A stretch of 62,594 nucleotides of DNA, from the NCBI RefSeq assembly GCF_946222305.1, contig NZ_CAMIHZ010000012.1, positions 1-62,594 on the forward strand, in the 5' to 3' direction. The stretch is from an uncultured Corynebacterium sp. GTDB lineage: Bacteria > Actinomycetota > Actinomycetes > Mycobacteriales > Mycobacteriaceae. Below the pieces are notes generated by a model. The model was given only the letters and a program-made list of their open reading frames with translations. It made no database searches and was not told the DNA's origin. Both the position numbers and the translations under genes were made by a program. How positions within the stretch are numbered: the stretch's first letter is position 1; every line of letters begins with the position of its first letter. Positions 17,165 through 24,821 of the stretch are shown one piece after another.

Positions 17165-18691
17165 ATGAAACAATTCATCCGCTACTTGTCTTGGGCCTGG
17201 GGAACCTCATGGCCCTTGTACGCAGCGGTGATTATGTTTACCAACGTCGCCGGCGCGCTGGGTGTGGCCACTTTCTTGCGTTTCCTCATTCCTTTGCCTG
17301 CGGCGCGTAACTTGCTCAAGCTGGATCCCACCACCGCCACGTTATACGCGCTGTATTTCGCGTTGGCCGTGGTCGCGGGTGTGATCGCCAGCTTGATTTT
17401 CTTCGCTCCAGTGCTGCGCTGGCAACGCAACCCGAACGCGTATGACCCGAATATGATGCGCAACCTCGTGCTACGCATCCCGTTCCTACAAACCATTACG
17501 GGTGCGGTTTTATGGGCTGTTGGGGTGGTGTTGTTCACCGTCGTGGCCTCACGCTATTCCCCTGAGTGGGCGATCACAGTGGCCGTGACCTCAACCTTCG
17601 GCGGATTCATGGTGGGGTTGGTGACGTACATGGTCGCCGAGCGCCTCGTCCGGCCCATCGCCGCCCGTGCTTTGCAGCGGGGAACGCTGGAGCAATCGCG
17701 ACCTGCTCCCCTGTCGCGTCGCTTGATGATGACGTGGCTCATGACCTCGGCCGTCCCCGTCATCGGCATGATGCTGCTGATCTTCGGGCAAGCGCGCGGG
17801 TTCTTCCCCGTTGATGGCGACGAACTTCTCCCAGCCCTGTTGGCGCTTGGTATCACCACGCTGCTCAGTGGCTTCTCGGGTACATTCCTGTTCGCGATGG
17901 CCGTTGCAGATCCCATCCGCGAGCTGCAGTACGCCATTAACCGCGTTCGCCGCGGCTCCGTGGACACCACGGTGCGGATCTACGATTCCTCTGAAATCGG
18001 TGTGCTGCAGGCTGGTTTCAACGAGATGATGCGAGGTCTGCGCGAACGCCAGCGCGTCAACGACCTTTTCGGTCGCTACGTCGGCACGGAAGTCGCTCGA
18101 CGCGCGCTGGAGGAAAAGCCCGAGTTGGGTGGCGAAGCACGCCAGGTAGCGGTGTTGTTCGTGGACGTTATTGGTTCCACGGGTTTCGCCGCGGAGCGAT
18201 CCCCCGAACACGTCGTCAAGGCCCTCAACGGGTTCTTCGACCGGGTGGTTGACGTGGTGCACACGAACAAGGGCATCATCAATAAGTTTGAAGGTGATGC
18301 CGCTCTCGCCGTATTCGGTGCCCCCTTCCCGCTCCAGGATTCCGCCGGCCACGCCCTGGCCGCTGCTCGCGAATTGCAGCAGCAGCTGCGGGGTCTCGAG
18401 TTCGAGGCCGGCATTGGCGTGGCCGCTGGCTCGGTCGTCGCGGGTCACATCGGCGCCCGCGATCGCTTCGAGTACACAGTTATTGGCGACGCCGTCAATC
18501 AAGCCGCTCGCGTTACCGACTTGGCCAAGGAAACCCCCGGCCGCGTGCTCACCAGTGCTGCGACCCTACGCACAGCCAACGAAGCCGAGCAGCGCCGGTG
18601 GACGCTCATGAAGTCTGTGGAGCTGCGCGGCCGCCGCGAAATGACACAACTCGCCCGCCCCCTGCGTGAAACGATGGCGGAAGGTACCTAG
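17165..18691 (+). CDS. Membrane class III adenylate cyclase (Rv3645/CyaB type)
   Basis: A 508-aa integral-membrane enzyme making cAMP. Six hydrophobic segments fill about residues 15-240, followed by a HAMP linker (about 245-300) and a class III cyclase domain from about 320. Metal-binding Asp residues lie in FVDVIGST and FEGDAALAVFG, and the transition-state residues in IGDAVNQAARV. The layout matches Rv3645 of M. tuberculosis, and the gene is flanked by holB and topA in the same way. The likely receptor of its product, the Crp-family protein at 42028-42711, is also in this window. The ATG at 17165 is used because the upstream in-frame extension overlaps holB on the opposite strand. Corynebacterial homologues are called cyaB. 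Confidence 0.92.
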   Translation: MKQFIRYLSWAWGTSWPLYAAVIMFTNVAGALGVATFLRFLIPLPAARNLLKLDPTTATLYALYFALAVVAGVIASLIFFAPVLRWQRNPNAYDPNMMRNLVLRIPFLQTITGAVLWAVGVVLFTVVASRYSPEWAITVAVTSTFGGFMVGLVTYMVAERLVRPIAARALQRGTLEQSRPAPLSRRLMMTWLMTSAVPVIGMMLLIFGQARGFFPVDGDELLPALLALGITTLLSGFSGTFLFAMAVADPIRELQYAINRVRRGSVDTTVRIYDSSEIGVLQAGFNEMMRGLRERQRVNDLFGRYVGTEVARRALEEKPELGGEARQVAVLFVDVIGSTGFAAERSPEHVVKALNGFFDRVVDVVHTNKGIINKFEGDAALAVFGAPFPLQDSAGHALAAARELQQQLRGLEFEAGIGVAAGSVVAGHIGARDRFEYTVIGDAVNQAARVTDLAKETPGRVLTSAATLRTANEAEQRRWTLMKSVELRGRREMTQLARPLRETMAEGT

Positions 18692-18788
18692 CTCTTCGGC
18701 ACTAGCCTTGTGGAGACAGCCACTTGGCCCTTTCACGCGTGCCAGCCCTCTGGACCCAGCCAGGCTCAGCCCTTCAACCTTCCAGCCA

Positions 18789-19706
18789 TCAGCCCTTTAC
18801 TGCCGTAATCGGCAGCCCATTCTTCCGCGCCCACGCTTCCCACCACTGCGCGGGTTTCGTCGCAAACAAGCCGGCAAAGGACTCAGCCGTGCAATCGACC
18901 AACCCGTCCTCCGCCAGTTCATCAGCCACCACCGCGCGCGTGAATCCTTCGAGGAAATGTGGCTCCAGCAACGCCACGGCTACCCATCCAGAAGCGGCCT
19001 CATACATCGCGTACTGGGGCAAGCTGCCACCCAAAAGCCCTTTAGTCATCAATCCGTACCGCGCTGGCTCGCCAAAAACCTCAGCCATCCCCGCCAGCGA
19101 TACCTCGCGATACGTGCCCTGATCGGTAATCTGAGCTTCATACAGCGCTGCCATCGCCTCCGCCACCGCGCGCTCCGAACCAGCCATATCCGCCACGGGA
19201 ATGCGTGGCATCAACGGTCGGCCCTCCTCGTCGCGACTCAACGTTCCGGCATCCGCTTGATACGTCAGATCGTGGCCAGCCACATCCGCATCTTCCCCGG
19301 AGTGCCCCACGATCGCCACTTGGCTCAACCGCGGGAAACGCGCATGCAGGTCTTCCCACCCCAACCCCATGCGTTCAAGTGCCGCGGGCCGGTGGGAGGT
19401 CAGCAAAATATCGGCATCCACCAGTAGATCCTGCAGAGCAGTCATCCCCATGGGGTCTTTCAAGTTCAATGACACCACGGACTGTGATTCCGTCAGTCCT
19501 TCGTAGTACTGCGGACAATACAGCGCCATTGGGTCGCCGCTGGGGGCTTCCACCTTAGTGACATCGCCACCGAGTTCGGCGAGGCATCGAGCTGCCAAAG
19601 GCCCAGGCAAGTTCGGCGCCAAACTCACGACAGTAAACGCCAAGCCCTGCCCCGTCCCCTCCTCCGCACTCGTCGCTGTGGTCTTGTCATCGAACTGTTC
19701 TGCCAT
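18789..19706 (-). CDS. CaiB/BaiF family III CoA-transferase
   Basis: A 305-aa protein of the class III CoA-transferase/alpha-methylacyl-CoA racemase family. VVSLAPNLPGPLAARCLAELGGDVTKVE at the N-terminus is the typical CaiB opening, and SQVAIVGHSG and DLTYQADAG follow in order. At 305 aa it is shorter than the usual 360-430, and the C-terminal small-domain return is abbreviated. The start at 19706 has an AAGGAAAAG ribosome site right before it; the frame is open upstream but without conserved sequence. It follows the acyl-CoA dehydrogenase gene by 23 bases, so both probably act on one acyl-CoA degradation route. Racemase versus transferase cannot be decided. Confidence 0.82.
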   Translation of the reverse strand: MAEQFDDKTTATSAEEGTGQGLAFTVVSLAPNLPGPLAARCLAELGGDVTKVEAPSGDPMALYCPQYYEGLTESQSVVSLNLKDPMGMTALQDLLVDADILLTSHRPAALERMGLGWEDLHARFPRLSQVAIVGHSGEDADVAGHDLTYQADAGTLSRDEEGRPLMPRIPVADMAGSERAVAEAMAALYEAQITDQGTYREVSLAGMAEVFGEPARYGLMTKGLLGGSLPQYAMYEAASGWVAVALLEPHFLEGFTRAVVADELAEDGLVDCTAESFAGLFATKPAQWWEAWARKNGLPITAVKG

Positions 19707-19729
19707 CTTTTCCTTCTTTGTCTCGACGC

Positions 19730-20881
19730 CTACAGGTCCCTCGAGATGAGCTCCTTCATGATTTCGTTGGTGCCGCCGTAAATTTTCTGTACGCGCGCAT
19801 CGGCATAGGCCCTGGCTATGGGATATTCCAGCATGTAGCCGTAACCGCCGAAGAGCTGCAGGCAACGATCAATGATCTCCACCTGTTTGTCCGTGGCTAG
19901 GTACTTCACGGCGGAGGCGGTAGCGGGGTCTAGCTTTCCATCGATGTGACGCTGGATGCAGTGATCCACGAAGGTGCGAACTGCCATGGCTTCTGTGGTG
20001 CATTCAGCCAGTTCGAAGCGGGTGTTCTGGAAGGTGAATACTGGTTTGCCGAAGGCCTCACGTTGTTTGGTGTAATCAATGGTCTGCTGAATCGCGGCTT
20101 CGGTGGCGGCGATGGCACCCACTGCGATGGAGAGACGCTCCTGGGGCAGCTGCTGCATGAGGTAGATAAAGCCTTGGCCTTCCTCGCCGAGGATGTTATC
20201 CGCAGGCACGCGCACGTCTTGAAAGAAAAGCTCGCGGGTGTCCTGACCTTTCATACCGATCTTGTTGAGTACGCGGCCTCGGCTGAAGCCCTCGAGATCT
20301 TTGGTTTCGACCACAATGAGGGAGATTCCGGCATGGCCCTGTTCACCGGTGCGGCACACCACGATGATGAGGTCCGCGTGACTGCCATTGGTGATGAAGG
20401 TTTTGGATCCGTTGATGACAAACTCGTCGCCATCGCGTTTGGCGGTGGTTTTGATTGCCTGCAGGTCGGATCCTGTGCCGGGTTCAGTCATGGCGATGGC
20501 GCCGACGAACTCGCCCGAGGCTAGCTTGGGTAGCCAGCGCTGCTTCTGCTTTTCGGAGGCATAGTTGGTGAAGTACGGCGCCACGATTCCGGAGTGGACG
20601 AAGTTACCGAAGGCGGAATCACCCAAGTATGCCTGTTCGCATTGCACGACGGCCTCGTGTGCGAACGTTCCTCCGCCACCGCCGTATTCTTCGGGGACGG
20701 ATAAACACAGCAGTCCCGTGTCGCCGGCTTTGTTCCATAGTTCGCGGTCGACCTGTTGGTTTTCAGCCCATTTTTCGAAGTGGGGGACGGATTCTCTGGT
20801 GAAGAAGTCGCGTGTGAGCTCTGCCAGGCTGTCCAACTCATCGGTCAACCATGGCGGGCGATGATCAGTAAGAAATGACAT
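19730..20881 (-). CDS. Acyl-CoA dehydrogenase
   Basis: A 383-aa soluble FAD enzyme of standard ACAD length that desaturates acyl-CoA and passes electrons to ETF. AMTEPGTGSDLQAIKTTA (FAD-binding) lies near residue 130. Near the C-terminus come LQLFGGYGYMLEYPIARAYAD and IYGGTNEIMKELI, the second ACAD signature. ATG 20881 (MSFLTDH) is preferred because GAGG sits ten bases upstream; the in-frame ATG at 20896 would overlap that ribosome site. Substrate chain length is not obvious. The CoA-transferase gene follows on the same strand. Confidence 0.88.
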   Translation of the reverse strand: MSFLTDHRPPWLTDELDSLAELTRDFFTRESVPHFEKWAENQQVDRELWNKAGDTGLLCLSVPEEYGGGGGTFAHEAVVQCEQAYLGDSAFGNFVHSGIVAPYFTNYASEKQKQRWLPKLASGEFVGAIAMTEPGTGSDLQAIKTTAKRDGDEFVINGSKTFITNGSHADLIIVVCRTGEQGHAGISLIVVETKDLEGFSRGRVLNKIGMKGQDTRELFFQDVRVPADNILGEEGQGFIYLMQQLPQERLSIAVGAIAATEAAIQQTIDYTKQREAFGKPVFTFQNTRFELAECTTEAMAVRTFVDHCIQRHIDGKLDPATASAVKYLATDKQVEIIDRCLQLFGGYGYMLEYPIARAYADARVQKIYGGTNEIMKELISRDL

Positions 20882-20966
20882 GGGTAAGCACCTCATAAAC
20901 CTGCAAAAGTTGTTTTGCAGGCAACACTAGTGCTCTATCCGGACGCCCGCAGGCACTTCCACTGAA

Positions 20967-23900
20967 TTAGTGGGAACGCTTCACCGTCCGCTTCGTCAGC
21001 GTTGGTGGCGCCTTCTTCGTGGACTTCTTGGTCCCCGTTTTCTTGGCACTCGACTTCTTCGTGGTCTTCTTCGCGCTGGACTTCTTCGTCGACTTCTTGG
21101 CGGCCTTACGCGCGGACTTTGCCGGTGCGGTTCCTTCGGCAGCCATCTTCGCGCGGCGTTCACTGAGCAGCTCATTCGCCCGCGCATCGGTGATCGTCTC
21201 GGGCGTATCACCCTTGCGCAAGGAGGCATTCGTCGTGCCGTCGGTAACGTACGCACCGAAACGGCCTTCCTTCACGCTCATAGGCTTACCGGATACGTCG
21301 TTATCACCCAGCTGCTTCAACGGTGGCTTGGCAGCAGCCCGGCCCCGGCGCTTCGGTTCAGCGTAAATGCGACGGGCCTCATCCAGCGTGACGGTGAAAA
21401 TTTGTTCCTCGTTCGCCAGCGAACGGGAATCGCTGCCCTTCTTCAGATATGGACCGAAGCGGCCATTTTGCGCCGTGATCATCTCCCCATCGGAAGGATC
21501 CACACCAACCTCACGGGGCAGACTCATCAGCTTCAGCGCCTCTTCCAACGTCACCGATGCCGGCTCCATGTCGGAGAACAAAGAAGCGGTCTTCGGCTTC
21601 AGGGAAGCCTCCACCAGTTCTTTCACACGCTTGGCCTTCTGGTTTTGCGCAGTCTTGGTCTCGCGAGACAGTGGCTTCTTGCCTTCGGCCTCGCGTTCCC
21701 GATCCTGCTCATCACGCTCCGCTTCCCACTGAGCTTCCGCCTTAGTGGCAGCCTGGGCTTCCTCATCCTCGCCCAACAGTTCGGTGACATAAGGGCCGTA
21801 GCGACCTTCTCGGGCGACGATGGCGCGTCCTGAATCCGGGTTCACACCCAATTCGCGCCCGCCCTGCGGAGTGGCGAACAGTTTCTCCGCCACCTCCAAG
21901 GTCAACCCGTCTGGAGTCATGGACTCAGGAAGGTTGGCGCGCTGAACTTCAGGTTCGGTACCTTCAGGCGCTCCCGCTGGAACTGGCTTGACCCGCTCCA
22001 AATAGGGGCCGTAGCGGCCGACGCGCACCACAATGGGGTTGCCTTCGGCGTCATCGAAAAGGTGCAGCGAGTTCACGCGGCGAGCATCGATCTGCTCCAA
22101 GTTATCGCCCACGATGTGCTGCAATCCACCCTGGCGCGGGATGGCCGAGGATGGGGAATCCTTATCGCGGGATTCATCACCGAAGTAGAACCCGCGCAAC
22201 CAGTTCGCGCGATCCGTACGGCCTTCGGCGATGGCATCCAATTCATCTTCCATCGCGGAGGTGAAATCGTAATCCACCAGAGAGCCGAAGTTCTGCTCCA
22301 ACAACCCCACCACGGCAAAGGCGACCCACGACGGCACCAACGCGTTGCCTCGGGGCAGCACGTAACCGCGGTCCTGGATCGTGCGAATGATCGAGGCATA
22401 CGTCGATGGACGGCCGATGCCGAGTTCTTCCATCCTTTTCACCAGCGACGCCTCGTTGTACCGCGCTGGAGGGTTAGTCGTGTGGCCTTCGGCCTTCACC
22501 TCGGTAGCCATCAGGTCATCTCCCTGAGACATAACGGGCAACCGCTTCTCGGCATTGTCAGCGACGTCCTTACCATCGCCCGTGGGGCTAACTTCCACGT
22601 ATGCCTTCAGAAATCCGGGGAAGGTCAGGGTGCGGCCCGTGGCGGTGAACTCCACATCCTCGCTGCTTGCCCCAGGGACGTCCTTAGCCTTGGACGACGA
22701 ACCGGCGACGGTCACCTTCATCGACATGCCCTTGGCGTCGGCCATCTGCGAAGCGACAGTGCGCTGCCAGATCAACTCGTAGAGCTTGTATTCCTCGGCG
22801 TCGAGCTGACCGGACAGTTGGCCCGGCGTGGCGAAAGTTTCGCCGGCGGGGCGAATGGCTTCGTGGGCTTCCTGGGAATTCTTGACCTTGCGGTTGTACT
22901 GGCGGGGCGCATCGGCCACGAACTTCGCACCGTACAATTCCTTGGCCTGCGCACGAGCGGCCTGCATACCGGATTGGCTCAACGTCGTGGAGTCGGTACG
23001 CATATAGGTGATGTGACCGTTTTCGTACAGTCGCTGCGCGATACGCATGGTGCGCTCTGAGGTGAAGCGCAGTTTGCGGCCCGCCTCCTGCTGCAGTGTG
23101 GACGTCATGAACGGTGGGTAGGGACGGCGCGTGTAGGGCTTCTCCTCTACCCCACTGACCTGCATGTTTGCGGCGATAAGGTCATCGGCTAGGGCGTTGG
23201 CCGTCCCACCGTCGAGGACGACGGCGTCACCCTTGAGCTTGCCGTTGTCGTTGAAATCGCGCCCCTGGGCCACGCGCTTGCCACCGACGGTAGCCAGACG
23301 GGCTTCAAAAGAGTTCGGTTCCCCGTCGAGACCACCGGACTGCAAGCCCAGCTGGGCCGTGAGGTCCCAATACTCCGCAGAAACGAATGCCATGCGCTCG
23401 CGCTCGCGCTCAACGATCACGCGAGTTGCCACCGACTGCACACGACCCGCGGACAGCCGTGGCATGACCTTCTTCCACAGCACAGGCGAAACTTCATAGC
23501 CGTACAAACGGTCCAGTACGCGGCGCGCTTCCTGGGCATCAACTAGGTCTTGATCGAGTTCACGGGTATCTTCCGCGGCCGCCAGGATCGCTGGCTTCGT
23601 GATCTCGTGGAACACCATGCGCCGGACGGGTACCTTCGGCTTGAGCACCTCCAGCAGGTGCCAAGCGATGGCTTCGCCCTCACGGTCGGGGTCTGTTGCC
23701 AAGTACAGTTCGTCGACCTGCTTGAGCTTCGTCTTGAGGTCGGAGACCTTTTTCTTCTTGTCGGCGCTGACAACGTAGAGGGGCTCAAACTCCTTATCGA
23801 CATTGACGCCCAGACGTGCCCACGGCTCCTTCTTGTATTTGGCGGGAACGTCAGCTGCGCCGCGGGGAAGATCGCGGATGTGGCCCACGGAGGCTTCGAC

Positions 23901-23990
23901 GATGTAATTGGGGCCCAGGTATGGAGCGATCTTGCGAGCCTTCGTCGCAGACTCCACAATCACCAGACGCTTGAGATCGTCTTTAGCCAT
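20967..23990 (-). CDS. topA: DNA topoisomerase I (omega protein)
   Basis: A 1007-aa type IA topoisomerase that relaxes negative supercoils. The TOPRIM domain opens the protein (VIVESATKARKIAPYLG at residues 10-26). The catalytic Tyr lies in GHITYMRTDST near residue 329, and ELGIGRPSTYASIIRTI follows near 525. Several C-terminal topo repeat domains (FGPYLKKG, FGAYVTDG) replace zinc fingers, as is usual in actinobacteria. The last 50 residues are a lysine-rich tail with repeated KKSSAKKT/KKSTKK units. In mycobacteria such tails aid strand passage and interaction with RNA polymerase. The gene is flanked by cspA upstream and the ACAD operon downstream. Confidence 0.97.
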   Translation of the reverse strand: MAKDDLKRLVIVESATKARKIAPYLGPNYIVEASVGHIRDLPRGAADVPAKYKKEPWARLGVNVDKEFEPLYVVSADKKKKVSDLKTKLKQVDELYLATDPDREGEAIAWHLLEVLKPKVPVRRMVFHEITKPAILAAAEDTRELDQDLVDAQEARRVLDRLYGYEVSPVLWKKVMPRLSAGRVQSVATRVIVERERERMAFVSAEYWDLTAQLGLQSGGLDGEPNSFEARLATVGGKRVAQGRDFNDNGKLKGDAVVLDGGTANALADDLIAANMQVSGVEEKPYTRRPYPPFMTSTLQQEAGRKLRFTSERTMRIAQRLYENGHITYMRTDSTTLSQSGMQAARAQAKELYGAKFVADAPRQYNRKVKNSQEAHEAIRPAGETFATPGQLSGQLDAEEYKLYELIWQRTVASQMADAKGMSMKVTVAGSSSKAKDVPGASSEDVEFTATGRTLTFPGFLKAYVEVSPTGDGKDVADNAEKRLPVMSQGDDLMATEVKAEGHTTNPPARYNEASLVKRMEELGIGRPSTYASIIRTIQDRGYVLPRGNALVPSWVAFAVVGLLEQNFGSLVDYDFTSAMEDELDAIAEGRTDRANWLRGFYFGDESRDKDSPSSAIPRQGGLQHIVGDNLEQIDARRVNSLHLFDDAEGNPIVVRVGRYGPYLERVKPVPAGAPEGTEPEVQRANLPESMTPDGLTLEVAEKLFATPQGGRELGVNPDSGRAIVAREGRYGPYVTELLGEDEEAQAATKAEAQWEAERDEQDREREAEGKKPLSRETKTAQNQKAKRVKELVEASLKPKTASLFSDMEPASVTLEEALKLMSLPREVGVDPSDGEMITAQNGRFGPYLKKGSDSRSLANEEQIFTVTLDEARRIYAEPKRRGRAAAKPPLKQLGDNDVSGKPMSVKEGRFGAYVTDGTTNASLRKGDTPETITDARANELLSERRAKMAAEGTAPAKSARKAAKKSTKKSSAKKTTKKSSAKKTGTKKSTKKAPPTLTKRTVKRSH

Positions 23991-24239
23991 TAGTGTTGCT
24001 CACACTTCCTAACTTCACCGAGGTATCTGAGGGCAGGTTTCCCCTCACTATTTACCTTATGTATAACGCCTACCATGAAGGATTTTCACACTGTCCCTTC
24101 ATATCTCGCCCCAAAACCATACACCGCTACCCCCGTTGGACTGGTGGGCAAACGATAAAAATCGGGGCGCGGGGCGTCGGTATAAAAGAGATTAAAGCCC
24201 TGAGAAACCAAGAAGGAAACAACAGGTAAGCGCACAAAA
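23991..24239. other. Intergenic region upstream of topA
   Basis: About 250 bases between the topA start and the terminator after cspA. It must hold the topA promoter (minus strand). TTATAC near 24060 is a possible -10, with no convincing -35. A short plus-strand frame here has no similarity or ribosome site and is not called as a gene. Mycobacteria carry an extra gene (Rv3647c) at this position; none is seen here. Confidence 0.5.
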
Positions 24240-24295
24240 CCGCCCAGTCGAATTCGATTGCGGAAAAGTTCCCTGCAATCGAGCAGACTGGGCGG
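24240..24295 (-). terminator. Terminator downstream of cspA
   Basis: A two-part hairpin: CCGCCCAGTC (24240-24249) pairs with GACTGGGCGG (24286-24295), and inside it CGATTGC (24255-24261) pairs with GCAATCG (24275-24281). On the minus strand the outer stem is followed by TTTT, so it terminates cspA transcription. It begins 77 bases beyond the cspA stop. Confidence 0.8.
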
Positions 24296-24372
24296 TCAGC
24301 CGAGCATTAACGTTTGGAATTAGAGTTTTCGCAACAGTTAAAGCGCAAGGCTTGGGGCAAGGTTGCTACACC

Positions 24373-24576
24373 TTAGAGAGCGGTGACGTTCTGAGCCTGT
24401 GGGCCCTTCGCGCCTTCACCGACCTCGAATTCGACCTTCTGATTTTCTTCCAGAGTGCGGAATCCATTGCCCTGAATCTCGGAGTAGTGGACGAAGACGT
24501 CTGCGGAGCCGTCTTCAGGGGCGATGAAGCCAAAGCCCTTTTCCGCGTTGAACCACTTAACGGTTCCCTGTGCCAT
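24373..24576 (-). CDS. cspA: Cold shock protein, CspA family
   Basis: A 67-aa single cold-shock domain that binds single-stranded nucleic acid and acts as an RNA chaperone. MAQGTVKWFNAEKGFGFIAP contains RNP1 (KGFGFI), and DVFVHYSEI provides RNP2. The length is exactly that of the family. It is transcribed alone, with a long structured leader upstream and a strong hairpin terminator downstream. The gene lies between topA and the DUF1998 helicase, as in mycobacteria (Rv3648c). Confidence 0.96.
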   Translation of the reverse strand: MAQGTVKWFNAEKGFGFIAPEDGSADVFVHYSEIQGNGFRTLEENQKVEFEVGEGAKGPQAQNVTAL

Positions 24577-24610
24577 TTTCTAACCTAACTGTTGTGAAAG
24601 CTCGTCCCCC

Positions 24611-24639
24611 GCCCGGCCGGGCACGCTTCGAAAAGCGTG
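24611..24639 (-). promoter_or_regulatory. Double hairpin in the cspA 5' leader
   Basis: On the minus strand CACGCTT-TTCG-AAGCGTG (24622-24639) is followed at once by the self-complementary GCCCGGCCGGGC (24611-24622). The pair lies 35-65 bases before the cspA start codon, with a weak TTAGG ribosome site downstream. Cold-shock mRNA leaders are often structured and temperature-responsive; that role here is inference. Confidence 0.45.
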
Positions 24640-24821
24640 TAAATGCTGGGACTGTTCACGGAAATACTTCTACCATGAAATTAGGAGAACGTCATCATAG
24701 TTTGCCACGAGGAACGACCGCGGGGGTTACCGGCGGTCATGGAGTTTTCCGGCAGGGCCCCGACATGCGTTAATGTAAATTCTTTACCCCCGTATGGGGC
24801 GCTGGGGATTGGAGGTGTGAA

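Noticed and set aside
21000..21130. Tandem repeat array
   Set aside because: The repeated AAG-rich units encode the lysine-rich tail of topoisomerase I, a known feature.
22062..23060. Open frame opposite topA
   Set aside because: Shadow of the topoisomerase codons; no coding features of its own.
23993..24229. 78-codon frame upstream of topA
   Set aside because: Overlaps the topA promoter region and lacks a recognisable domain or ribosome site.
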